A DNA stretch of 52,947 bases. Origin: Acidobacteriota bacterium. GTDB taxonomy: Bacteria > Acidobacteriota > Terriglobia > Acidiferrales > UBA7541. The translations under genes were made by a program, and so were the position numbers. The DNA is taken from contig JAFDVY010000010.1 in assembly GCA_018268785.1 (NCBI GenBank), positions 1 to 52,947 on the forward strand, written 5' to 3'. Each line of letters opens with the position of its first letter. Position 1 is the stretch's first letter. The notes under the pieces are model-generated. The model did not search any database, was not told where the DNA came from, and was given only the letters and a program-made list of their open reading frames with translations. Below, one piece after another: positions 24,512 to 32,145 of the stretch.

Positions 24512-24861
24512 AATGCTAAGTGGCAGAGACTTAACATTGCCAAGCTCGGAGGCGATATCGGCGCTTTGAATTTTTCTTTACCCCTAGTCTATCCCACCAG
24601 AGTGGCAAAAATTTTCCCTCGGGAAGGGCCATGCTCTCAGAGGCTCTAGCGGCTAGTCAATGGTAAATCCGTTCCACTTGCACATTTAGGGAAATACCCT
24701 ATCCCTTTGTTCACCCGTTGGAAGGAAATCCCTTGCGCTCCTGAGTTGAAAATACTGTAGAACGCTGATTATAAAGCAAGTTAAATACAGCGACCCTTCA
24801 ACAACTCTGGCCCCACAGATGCATCAAACCGTACTAGTTCGGTGGTACCAAAGGTCCAATT
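24512..24861. other. Divergent intergenic region between the histidine kinase and PilZ genes
   Basis: The 350 bases hold no supported gene. A 5-5-5 inverted repeat TAGGG/CCCTA is present at 24687-24701. The 15-mer GTACTAGTTCGGTGG (24831-24845), repeated near 49544, lies just before the PilZ gene. Confidence 0.5.
24831..24845 (+). promoter_or_regulatory. GTACTAGTTCGGTGG element upstream of the PilZ gene
   Basis: An identical 15-mer occurs at 49544-49558, upstream of the LuxR-type regulator. TACTAG here could itself serve as a -10 box, putting transcription start just before the AAAGG ribosome site at 24850. A 15-base repeat can arise by chance in a window this size, so the call is tentative. 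Confidence 0.3.
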
Positions 24862-25212
24862 GTGGCAATTCAGACTGCGAAAACCACTTCGTCTGTGGAA
24901 AAGAGTGTGCAGCGCCGGTTTCCGAGGATTCGCCTCCAGGTACCCATCTTCCTGAGGGGGCTGGACGCGTCTGGCGTTGAATTCGTTGAACTCACTAAAA
25001 CGCTGAATATCAGCGCCTCGGGAGCATGTATCGCCTCCAACCATCTTTTGCACCTGGATCAAGTCGTTCATCTCACTATCCCTACTCCTGCTGCCTCTTC
25101 TTCGGGCTTGGTTCCCAATGAAACTCCCCCCATCACCGCAAAAGTGCTTCGGCAGCAGGCTGCGGGGGAACTGCGCCTCTTTGGGGTCGAATTTCTCAAG
25201 ACTTTGGAGTAG
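24862..25212 (+). CDS. PilZ domain protein (putative c-di-GMP receptor)
   Basis: The 116-residue protein contains RRFPRIRLQVPIFL (RxxxR region) and LNISASGACI (D/NxSxxG), then beta-strand-rich sequence ending FGVEFLKTLE, all typical of a PilZ domain. The GTG at 24862 is preceded by AAAGG at 7 bases. It is transcribed away from the histidine kinase and towards the GGDEF-PilZ gene 260 bases downstream, so cyclase and receptor may be coexpressed. A frame on the opposite strand over 24781-25263 lacks any recognisable motif and was rejected. Confidence 0.82.
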   Translation: MAIQTAKTTSSVEKSVQRRFPRIRLQVPIFLRGLDASGVEFVELTKTLNISASGACIASNHLLHLDQVVHLTIPTPAASSSGLVPNETPPITAKVLRQQAAGELRLFGVEFLKTLE

Positions 25213-25472
25213 CCCAGAGAACGGTTTTTCCCTCGCGGGCCAGAGGAAAGAAATTAGCTCCACGTCGGTTCGTTCGTCGCTCTTTCGCTTGACACAACAG
25301 CACCTTTTTCAATACTTTACAGCAACACAAGAACCCGTTTTCTTCTTGGCTGCAACGGTGCTTTAATCGCTTTGGTACTCCGTTTGCTCCCATAGTGTTC
25401 ATTGAATACGTGAAATTGTCGCGCTTTCCCCAACCCCCGCGGGGATAGGCAGAGGTTAAGCCCATATCAAAT

Positions 25473-26822
25473 TTGCCCAGCCCCGGCACTCCGGTCGAGC
25501 TTCGTTCATCCTCTGCTGCCAGTTTTCTCGAAATTATTGTCGAGACGCTTCAGCCGCTCGATCTTTCTGCACGCGCGCCATTCCTGCGCGGGTTCTTTCG
25601 GGCTTTGACCCATCTCGATATTTCCGAGGAAAAATCGGTTCAGCTTTGGGATGAAATCCTCTCGCGCAAACAATCTCTATCCGCGAATCTCGGGCAATCC
25701 GTCTCCCTGCAGACCGCTCTTGTCGACGTTTTCACCTCGTCGGACCTTTTTCGTTTTCCCATCCTCATCGAGCGTGACGATCTCAAAAAACTCGAAGTCA
25801 GTGCCGTCACCGATCCCCTCACTGGCCTTTCCAACCGCCGCCTTTTTCAGGAAACATTCGAAAAAGAATTGAACCGTGCCAAGCGCTATGCGCAACCTCT
25901 GAGCCTCGTCTCTTTGGATTTGCACCGCTTCAAGGAGGTCAACGATCAACTTGGTCATCCGCGTGGCGACGACGTTCTTCGTTCCGTTGCTTCCACGCTC
26001 AGTAAATCTCTCCGTACCTCTGACGCTGCTTTTCGCATCGGCGGCGACGAATTCGCCTTGCTCCTTCCGCAAACAGATGCCGCACAAGCGTTGGCTCTCA
26101 GCAAACGGATTAGCGTCGTCTTTTCTGAAGTTCTTCGCCCGTTAAACATCTCGGTTCCGGTCAGTTTGGATCATGGTGTCGCCACTTTTCCCATGGATGC
26201 CGACCGCACCGAAGAACTGATTCAAATCGCTGACGCAAGGCTCTACCGTCTAAAGCACGCGAATCACCTGCAACAATCTCAGCCCGAGAAGGACGTTTCA
26301 TCCTCAGGCCCGGTCCAGAACTCTTCTTCCACGATCCCAACAGAAGTCCCCGGCGTGCCTCATTCCGTCTCTATTCCGAGACCACAACAAGCCCCGGAGA
26401 AACACGAAACCAAGTCGGCGCAGCCGATGGATCTCTCGCCCACTCCGTCACCGGCGGCAGAATCTACTCTCGCGGCGGCCGTCTCAGCTTCCAATTTAAG
26501 AATCCACACACTGGCCGCTTCTTCCGGAGTTCCGCAACCCCGGCCCAATTATGCAGTCCAGCGCAAGGCAGAACGCGTCTCCATGACTGGAACCAACGCA
26601 TACGCCGTTCTCGGTGAGGCCTCTTCCCGCCGTGCAAAAGTCCTCGATTTGGGCTTTGGCGGCGTCGCACTAGAACTCGATTCAAAGCAGGACCTTCCCG
26701 AAAGCTTTCTGGCAGTCCTTCATGTGCCTATTCTTCCACCTGTCCGCGTTAATCTCCGGCCCGTCTGGTCTCGAGGCACGAACGAGGGTAGCCTGCGCGT
26801 CGGTTGCTGCTTCATTTCCTAA
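25473..26822 (+). CDS. Diguanylate cyclase (GGDEF) with C-terminal PilZ-like domain
   Basis: The 449-residue protein has an N-terminal helical region (1-105), a GGDEF domain (about 108-265) and a low-complexity Pro/Ser/Gln linker (270-360). A PilZ-like domain follows, with RKAER (364-368) and DLGFGG (392-397, the usual Ser being Gly). The active site is intact: DPLTGLSNRR (114-123), metal-binding D149 and GGDEF (190-194). An inhibitory I-site RTSD (181-184) lies five residues before GGDEF, so product feedback is expected. It makes c-di-GMP from two GTP. The start is probably TTG at 25473, since no ATG or GTG follows the last in-frame stop. The PilZ fusion suggests local sensing of its product. 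Confidence 0.88.
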   Translation: MPSPGTPVELRSSSAASFLEIIVETLQPLDLSARAPFLRGFFRALTHLDISEEKSVQLWDEILSRKQSLSANLGQSVSLQTALVDVFTSSDLFRFPILIERDDLKKLEVSAVTDPLTGLSNRRLFQETFEKELNRAKRYAQPLSLVSLDLHRFKEVNDQLGHPRGDDVLRSVASTLSKSLRTSDAAFRIGGDEFALLLPQTDAAQALALSKRISVVFSEVLRPLNISVPVSLDHGVATFPMDADRTEELIQIADARLYRLKHANHLQQSQPEKDVSSSGPVQNSSSTIPTEVPGVPHSVSIPRPQQAPEKHETKSAQPMDLSPTPSPAAESTLAAAVSASNLRIHTLAASSGVPQPRPNYAVQRKAERVSMTGTNAYAVLGEASSRRAKVLDLGFGGVALELDSKQDLPESFLAVLHVPILPPVRVNLRPVWSRGTNEGSLRVGCCFIS

Positions 26823-26912
26823 ACTTCCGGTTTTCCCGCTTTTTCTTCGCTTTTTTTCATTAAGATTCCGTTCGCACGCCAATCATCTCTTCTCGCCATT
26901 TGCCTGATAACA

Positions 26913-26946
26913 GGTACAGGTAACGTGCCTGTACCAAATCTGTACC
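26913..26946. promoter_or_regulatory. Cluster of GGTACAG/CTGTACC half-sites upstream of the ASH lipoprotein
   Basis: GGTACAGG (26913-26920) and CCTGTACC (26928-26935) form an 8-7-8 inverted repeat, and a third CTGTACC follows at 26940-26946. The cluster ends 46 bases before the ATG at 26993. No T-run follows, so an operator is more likely than a terminator. Confidence 0.45.
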
Positions 26947-26992
26947 TCATTCAAATTGTGCCCACTCTTCTTAGCAAACTATCTTTGTATTC

Positions 26993-28036
26993 ATGACGCG
27001 GGGCCATCTCCAGCTCTCTCGAAGACTGAACTGCATCCCTGCTGGCTTTAGTGCGTATTTCGCGATTCTTCTAGCCTCTCTTGCTTCCCTTTCTTTGTCT
27101 GGTTGCGTCGGACTCGCAGGCGACAAAGCTCCTTCCGCAGCTCCCCAGCTTGTCGTCACGCCAAGCGCCGTAACGTTTCAAAATGTCGTCGTCGGCCAAA
27201 AAAATACCCAGACCATTCATCTTTCTAACACTGGCACGGCAGATCTTGACATCTCAGCCGTTTCTTTGACCGGGTCTGGCTTTTCGCTCGGGTCCATAGC
27301 GGCCCCACTCAAGCTTGCGCCAAATGCCAGCAAGAATTTCACGGTTAGTTTTGCCGCAACTTCCGTAACAACTTCCGCGAAAGCCACAATCGCAATCGCC
27401 AGTAACGACACAACTTCTCCTCTCACCGTTCCTGTCAGTGGCAGCACCGTCAAAGCCAACCCAGCTTGGCAATTGGTCCCCGCAGTCGTTTCCTTCCCCA
27501 GTACCACGGTCCACGGGACCAAATCCCAAACCGTCACACTCTCCAATACGGGGAATGTGCCAATGACGGTCAACGCGATTGCTTTCACGAGCCCTGTATT
27601 CACCTTGTCCGGAATGAATCCTGGCACAACCGTCAACGAAGGCCAGCAGTTCACGTTTCAGGTCAACTTTCACCCTGCCGCCGCCGGCAATAGCTCCGGC
27701 TCACTTAAGCTGACCAGCTCTATTGGAACCACTCTCTCCATGAGTCTGTCTGGCGCCGCCACGACTGCCTCCACCCCCTCTTCCGTCCCGCATACGGTTA
27801 CTCTTACTTGGAATCCAAGCTCCGGGGGCAACATCGTCGGCTATCGCGTCTACCGCGGAACCACCTCCGGCGGCCCTTACTTTGGCTTGAACTCTTCCGT
27901 CGATTCTTCCATCTCTTATACCGATTCCTCCGTTGTCGCTGGCGGCAAATACTTCTACGTCGCCACTTCTGTGGACGCTTCCGGTAACGAGAGTGCCTTT
28001 TCCAATGAAGCGTCCGCGACCGTTCCGAATCCCTGA
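26993..28036 (+). CDS. Choice-of-anchor D lipoprotein with two ASH-type repeats and fibronectin III-like domain
   Basis: The 347-residue protein has a signal peptide with lipobox SLSLSGC. Two ASH repeats (about 50-155 and 156-260) carry VTFQNVVVGQKNTQTIHLSN and VSFPSTTVHGTKSQTVTLSN. The C-terminal domain contains YRVYRGTTSG and SGNESAFSNEAS. The C-terminal 85 residues closely resemble those of the 660-residue protein at 17526-19508, so the two are paralogues differing in repeat number. They flank the regulatory island in opposite orientation. A matrix or surface role is inferred. The ATG is at 26993; no strong Shine-Dalgarno is visible. Confidence 0.83.
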   Translation: MTRGHLQLSRRLNCIPAGFSAYFAILLASLASLSLSGCVGLAGDKAPSAAPQLVVTPSAVTFQNVVVGQKNTQTIHLSNTGTADLDISAVSLTGSGFSLGSIAAPLKLAPNASKNFTVSFAATSVTTSAKATIAIASNDTTSPLTVPVSGSTVKANPAWQLVPAVVSFPSTTVHGTKSQTVTLSNTGNVPMTVNAIAFTSPVFTLSGMNPGTTVNEGQQFTFQVNFHPAAAGNSSGSLKLTSSIGTTLSMSLSGAATTASTPSSVPHTVTLTWNPSSGGNIVGYRVYRGTTSGGPYFGLNSSVDSSISYTDSSVVAGGKYFYVATSVDASGNESAFSNEASATVPNP

Positions 28037-28070
28037 TCTACACCTTCCACAAAAACTGTCTCAGCCAATT

Positions 28071-28098
28071 TTGCGGACCAACGCGACTCCTGTATAAT
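28071..28098 (+). promoter_or_regulatory. Sigma-70-type promoter of rpmE
   Basis: TTGCGG (28071-28076) and a perfect TATAAT (28093-28098) are spaced by 16 bases. Transcription would start near 28105, giving an rpmE leader of about 80 bases. Confidence 0.7.
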
Positions 28099-28123
28099 CA
28101 AAGTTTGCCTTGCGACCTAGCGA

Positions 28124-28156
28124 CGCGGCTGTAGTCCCCTGCTCCGGGGTTCCGCG
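28124..28156 (+). ncRNA. Structured rpmE leader hairpin (possible L31 autoregulatory leader)
   Basis: CGCGG (28124-28128) pairs with CCGCG (28152-28156), enclosing an inner CCCC (28136-28139) with GGGG (28146-28149). The structure lies between the promoter and the rpmE ATG at 28186, outside the ribosome site. L31 leaders with protein-binding structures are known in several phyla; that this is one is inferred. Confidence 0.4.
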
Positions 28157-28185
28157 CAGACCGGCCGCAGTCAGAATGGAGAATC

Positions 28186-28419
28186 ATGAAGCCTGGAATT
28201 CACCCCGACTATCACTCGGTCACCGTGCACTGTGCTTGCGGCCATACGTTTCCGACCCGCTCCACCATCAAAGGTGACATGCTGCGCGTCGAAATCTGCT
28301 CCAATTGCCACCCATTTTTCACCGGCAAGCAGAAGCTCGTGGACACCGCCGGCCGCGTCGAACGCTTCACCAAGAAATATGCCGACGCAGCCGCAAAGAC
28401 CACTGCCGCAAAGAAGTAA
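28186..28419 (+). CDS. rpmE: 50S ribosomal protein L31 (zinc-binding form)
   Basis: The 77-residue protein begins [20 protein letters not shown] and contains [12 protein letters not shown], both diagnostic of L31. The cysteines C16, C18, C38 and C41 are kept, so this is the zinc-containing C+ form. The C-terminus is extended by an Ala/Lys tail. L31 bridges the two ribosomal subunits. The gene stands alone with its own promoter, a structured leader and a strong terminator. The ATG is preceded by a GGAGA-like site. Confidence 0.97.
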   Translation: MKPGIHPDYHSVTVHCACGHTFPTRSTIKGDMLRVEICSNCHPFFTGKQKLVDTAGRVERFTKKYADAAAKTTAAKK

Positions 28420-28443
28420 GCTCAAACGAAATTGTTTTCCCGG

Positions 28444-28467
28444 GGGGCGCACATCGCGCCCCTTTTT
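28444..28467 (+). terminator. Rho-independent terminator of rpmE
   Basis: GGGGCGC (28444-28450) pairs with GCGCCCC (28456-28462) around a 5-base loop and is followed by five T. It begins 25 bases after the rpmE stop. Confidence 0.9.
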
Positions 28468-28527
28468 CTTTTCTAATTCACGGGTGCCCGCTGTGCCCTC
28501 TCCCGCCTCTGTGTTAAATTCTTCTCC

Positions 28528-30117
28528 GTGGCCACACAATCGCGAATGTTCGAGGGCGCGCCCCAACTGGAATCCGTGGACTCCACCCCTCCTCGCGTCA
28601 CGCTCCGCAATTTCTTCAATCACCCGTTTGACTCCGCCATCGCCGCCGCCCGCACCTGCTACGCAGACCATCTCATAGCCCCGGAAGAAGTCACCGACAA
28701 GCAGCGCCTCAACATCGGCGCCGCCACGTTCAACAGCGGCCATCACACTGTCTTCCAGCACGCCACATTTGAATTCGGACTCGAAAACGTCAGCCGCCAG
28801 TTCGTATGGTCCTTCCTGCACGCGCACCCTTTCTACAATTCCGAGCAGCAAAGCCAGCGTTACGTCCGCATGGAACGCGCGCAAGCTTACGTTCCGCCCG
28901 TGGACCTCTACTTCAACGAGTCCGCAAAACAAATCTTCGAACAAGCCATCTCGCGTGCATGGAGCTATTACCGCGAGCTTTCCGCTCTCCTCCTCGCCGA
29001 CACGCGCGCCATCCTCGCGGACATCTGGCGGGTCGGCCCCAACTCCAATCCCAAACACATCCAAAAAATTGAGCGCTCCGCCGATAAGCGTGCCATCGAA
29101 ATCGCGCGCTACGTTCTCCCTGTCGCCGCTCACACCACGATGGTCCACACCATTTCCGGCATCGTACTTCACCGCCTTTGGCGCATGGCCGCTGCCTCCG
29201 ATGCGCCCAGCGAAACGCGCGCCGTCGTCGGCGCCATGGTCGCCCAAGTCAGCGAACACGACCCGCAATTTTTCGAGCGCTTTGGAACGGAACCCCTCGA
29301 AGAACTTCCCGAACTGAGGGACGCTTCCCAAGTAACTTTTGCCGGCGAAATCTTCGCACGCGAATTCGACGCCAAACTCGGTGGAAAAACTTCCAAACTC
29401 GTCGACTATTCTCCCAACGCTCCGCGCGTCATGGCCGATTCCTACCGCGCCGTCCTCGGCCTTGCCGAATCCCAATGCAGCGACGCCGACGCCATCGATC
29501 GCCTTCTCAATCCCGCAAAAAACTTCTACCGCCTGGAAACGCTCAATGTCGGCGTCCACGCGCCACAAATGCGCGCGCTCCAGCACGGCAATTACACCTT
29601 CGCAAAAAAGATCTCCCACACTGCCGATTCGCAAGACCAGCGCCATCGCATGGTCCCTGGCTCGCGCCCGCTTCTAACCCTCGCAGACACTCGCGAACCC
29701 GATTTCATCACCCCGCAGCTCCTCAAAGAAAATCCTCGCGCCGGTGAAGTCTACGAACGCGCCATGCAGGACGCTTGGTCCGCAAAAAATGCTCTTCTCG
29801 ATCGCGGCGTATCTCCCGAAATCGCGCTCTACCTTCTCCCCAACGCAAAATCCATTCGCCTCGTCGAAACCGGCTCGCTCCTCCACCTTCTCCACAAATG
29901 GACCATGCGCACCTGCTTCAACGCGCAGGAAGAAATTTACGCCGCCTCCATGGATGAAGTCGCCGAACTTCGCAGAGTCCATCCTGAGCTCGCCAAATAC
30001 GTCGGCCCTCCCTGCTACATTCGAGCCGGCATCACCACTCCCATCTGCACGGAAGGCTCCCACTTCTGCGGCATCAAAGTCTGGCTCGACTTCCCCAACG
30101 TCACCCGTCGCATCTGA
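28528..30117 (+). CDS. thyX: Double-domain FAD-dependent thymidylate synthase (ThyX family)
   Basis: ThyX makes dTMP from dUMP using methylene-tetrahydrofolate and FAD. This protein has 529 residues, about twice the usual 220-260, and reads as two tandem ThyX-like halves. The first (about 23-260) keeps the fold but has a degenerate signature, AHPFYNSEQQSQRY (99-112), in place of RHRxxSxNExSxRY. The second (about 275-529) has RHRMVPGSRP (RHR at 372-374) and a C-terminal helix with TMRTCFNAQEEI, like the AQxEI motif of ThyX. Active-site parts thus appear split between the halves. The start is the GTG at 28528. No thyA is seen in this window. Confidence 0.85.
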   Translation: MATQSRMFEGAPQLESVDSTPPRVTLRNFFNHPFDSAIAAARTCYADHLIAPEEVTDKQRLNIGAATFNSGHHTVFQHATFEFGLENVSRQFVWSFLHAHPFYNSEQQSQRYVRMERAQAYVPPVDLYFNESAKQIFEQAISRAWSYYRELSALLLADTRAILADIWRVGPNSNPKHIQKIERSADKRAIEIARYVLPVAAHTTMVHTISGIVLHRLWRMAAASDAPSETRAVVGAMVAQVSEHDPQFFERFGTEPLEELPELRDASQVTFAGEIFAREFDAKLGGKTSKLVDYSPNAPRVMADSYRAVLGLAESQCSDADAIDRLLNPAKNFYRLETLNVGVHAPQMRALQHGNYTFAKKISHTADSQDQRHRMVPGSRPLLTLADTREPDFITPQLLKENPRAGEVYERAMQDAWSAKNALLDRGVSPEIALYLLPNAKSIRLVETGSLLHLLHKWTMRTCFNAQEEIYAASMDEVAELRRVHPELAKYVGPPCYIRAGITTPICTEGSHFCGIKVWLDFPNVTRRI

Positions 30118-30163
30118 TTCTCGTTGCTTTCCAGGTAGTCTTCCCGCAAACTTCCGCGACTCT

Positions 30164-31456
30164 ATGGCCAATTCTGAAAACGCTTCTTCAAGAGGTCTCG
30201 GCCCGCTCCTGATTCCAGTCATTCTTCTTCACTTCGCCATCTTTATTAACTACATCGACCGCAGTAATCTCTCCCTCGCCGGAACAACGATTCAAAATGA
30301 ACTCCATCTCTCTTCCGCGCAGCTTGGCTTTCTTCTCTCCGCGTTCTTCTATACCTATTCCGGTTGCCTTTTTTTCGTCGGCTGGTTCACCGATCGCTTC
30401 AACGTCAACTATGTTCTTGGTTTCGGCTTCCTGATCTGGTCCGCCGCCACCGCCGCAACAGGTTTGGCACGCGGCTTCGCTGTGCTTTTCTCGATGCGGC
30501 TCCTCCTCGGAGTCGGAGAGTCCGTCGCCTTCCCTTCTTTCGCTAAAGTGCTTGCCAAATACGTTCCCGAGCACGCGCGCGGCATCGCCAACGGCATCAT
30601 CATCGCCGGCATGCGCACTGGTCCCGCCGTTGGAACCCTGGCCGGTGGCCTCCTCATCGCCAAGTACGGCTGGCGGCCCGTTTTCATTGGCATCGGTCTC
30701 ATTAGCCTTTTGTGGCTCCCGCTCTGGCTTCTCTTCAGCCCGCGCGGTCCCGGCCTTCCTCGACCTGCTGCCCCACAGTCCGCGCCGCCCACCACGCTCG
30801 ACATCTTTGCCCAGCGTTCTTTTTGGGGCGTGACTCTCGGCCATTTCTGCTCCAACTATTTCGTCTATTTCATGCTGACCTGGCTCCCCATCTATCTCAT
30901 TCAAGCGCGGCACCTTACTCCTCAATCCATGCCCAAAATCGCCGCTCTCTACTATCTCGTTGACGCACTCAGCACAATGGCCTGCGGTTGGGCCAGTGAC
31001 CACTTCATTCGTAGCGGTAGATCCGTGACCTTCGTTCGCAAATCCGCTATGGTCATCGGCTCTTCCATCGTCGCCCTTGCCCTCATCGCTTCGCTGTTCG
31101 CGAGTCAGAGCACTTATCTTCCCTGGCTGCTCATCCTTGGCGTTGGCTCCGGAATTGGCGGCATGGGCATCTTCGCTTTTTGTCAGACAATGGCTGGTCA
31201 TCAAGCTACCGGCCGCTGGGCTGGTTTGCAAAACGCTTTCGCCAATTTCGCTGGCATCATCTGCCCGGCCGTCACCGGAATCCTCCTTGGAAAAACGGAT
31301 GGGTTCGCTTGGCCGCTCGTCATCGTCGCCGCTGTCGTCATCGTCGGCATCGTTTCTTGGATATTTATAGTCGGTCCAGTTCGCGAAATTGACTGGCACC
31401 TATCCGCTCGCAACCTGCCTGAAACCGCGCTACCATCGGCTCAGTCTAGTCAGTAG
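30164..31456 (+). CDS. MFS transporter (anion:cation symporter-like)
   Basis: The 430-residue protein has twelve predicted membrane helices. Between helices 2 and 3 lies the MFS signature region, GWFTDRFNVNYVLGFGF. The motifs NYIDRSNLSLAG at the start of helix 1 and RLLLGVGESVAFPSFAKVLAKY are typical of the ACS group, which imports hexuronates, glucarate, phthalate or similar organic anions by H+ or Na+ symport. The ATG at 30164 is chosen because the frame upstream overlaps thyX and has no transporter similarity. The start lies 46 bases after the thyX stop. Substrate cannot be told from sequence. Confidence 0.88.
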   Translation: MANSENASSRGLGPLLIPVILLHFAIFINYIDRSNLSLAGTTIQNELHLSSAQLGFLLSAFFYTYSGCLFFVGWFTDRFNVNYVLGFGFLIWSAATAATGLARGFAVLFSMRLLLGVGESVAFPSFAKVLAKYVPEHARGIANGIIIAGMRTGPAVGTLAGGLLIAKYGWRPVFIGIGLISLLWLPLWLLFSPRGPGLPRPAAPQSAPPTTLDIFAQRSFWGVTLGHFCSNYFVYFMLTWLPIYLIQARHLTPQSMPKIAALYYLVDALSTMACGWASDHFIRSGRSVTFVRKSAMVIGSSIVALALIASLFASQSTYLPWLLILGVGSGIGGMGIFAFCQTMAGHQATGRWAGLQNAFANFAGIICPAVTGILLGKTDGFAWPLVIVAAVVIVGIVSWIFIVGPVREIDWHLSARNLPETALPSAQSSQ

Positions 31457-31467
31457 GACTACCAGCA

Positions 31468-32133
31468 ATGTTCTCTACCGCTCGGACCACGTTCGCTTTG
31501 CTCCTCACCTTGGTCCTTGTCATTCCGTCTTTCGCGTTTGAACTCCCACTCACCGACCACTCCGTCCGCGAAGCTTATTTCCTCGGCCAGCATCACGACG
31601 CTTCTACCGAATCCGCTTTGAAACCTTATCTGCACACATTTCCGCCCCCGAAACTGGGCGCCTACATCTCCGATATCCGCCTTCTAACTCCCTATGCTCA
31701 GGTCATAGATATTTCCAATTCCCATTCCAGCGGTTACAGCGCCCAACAAGCAGCCGCCGATTACCATGCTAGAGGCGAGATCGTTATCGTTCGCTTCCAC
31801 ATCCGCTTCACTCCAACCTACAGCTACATAAAATCCGGCAATGATCGCTTTGACGCCGATACAAAACAAGGCATTCACGTTCGTTCAGAAGATTTTTGGC
31901 AAGACTTCAAAGCGGGACTTTCGCAAGATCATGGTCAATGGCTTCAACCACTCTCTCGCCAGGGCGAGCCCGTTTATGTGGAAACATCGGAAGGTGGCGG
32001 TATCATGGACGGCGCTTACATCTGGCTCACTTTTGAGGCGCGGGAAGTTCTTTCCGAAACGGTCACTGCCGAAATCTACACGCCTGACGGCCAGTACGTC
32101 ACTTCCGACTTCGATCTCGCAACGCTCCGGTGA
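31468..32133 (+). CDS. Hypothetical secreted protein
   Basis: I do not recognise this family. The 221-residue protein starts with a Sec signal peptide (about 1-23, FALLLTLVLVIPSFAF) and no lipobox, so it should be periplasmic or secreted. The mature part is beta-rich, with several aromatic motifs (PTYSYIKSGNDRF, EDFWQDFKAGL, GAYIWLTFEAREV) and no cysteine. It starts 11 bases after the transporter stop on the same strand, so it may share its transcript. It converges with the exported oxidoreductase gene. Confidence 0.75.
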   Translation: MFSTARTTFALLLTLVLVIPSFAFELPLTDHSVREAYFLGQHHDASTESALKPYLHTFPPPKLGAYISDIRLLTPYAQVIDISNSHSSGYSAQQAAADYHARGEIVIVRFHIRFTPTYSYIKSGNDRFDADTKQGIHVRSEDFWQDFKAGLSQDHGQWLQPLSRQGEPVYVETSEGGGIMDGAYIWLTFEAREVLSETVTAEIYTPDGQYVTSDFDLATLR

Positions 32134-32145
32134 GAGTCGCTTAGC

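Noticed and set aside
28171..29646. A 491-codon open frame on the minus strand opposite rpmE and thyX
   Set aside because: It has Gly/Val/Glu-rich low-complexity content typical of antisense to a GC-biased gene, no motif, and both sense genes are secure.
29744..30163. The N-terminal extension of the MFS transporter
   Set aside because: It overlaps the thyX 3' end; the ATG at 30164 leads directly into helix 1.
30188..31399. A 403-codon minus-strand frame opposite the MFS transporter
   Set aside because: It is a charged, Gly-rich antisense shadow of a transporter with clear membrane helices.
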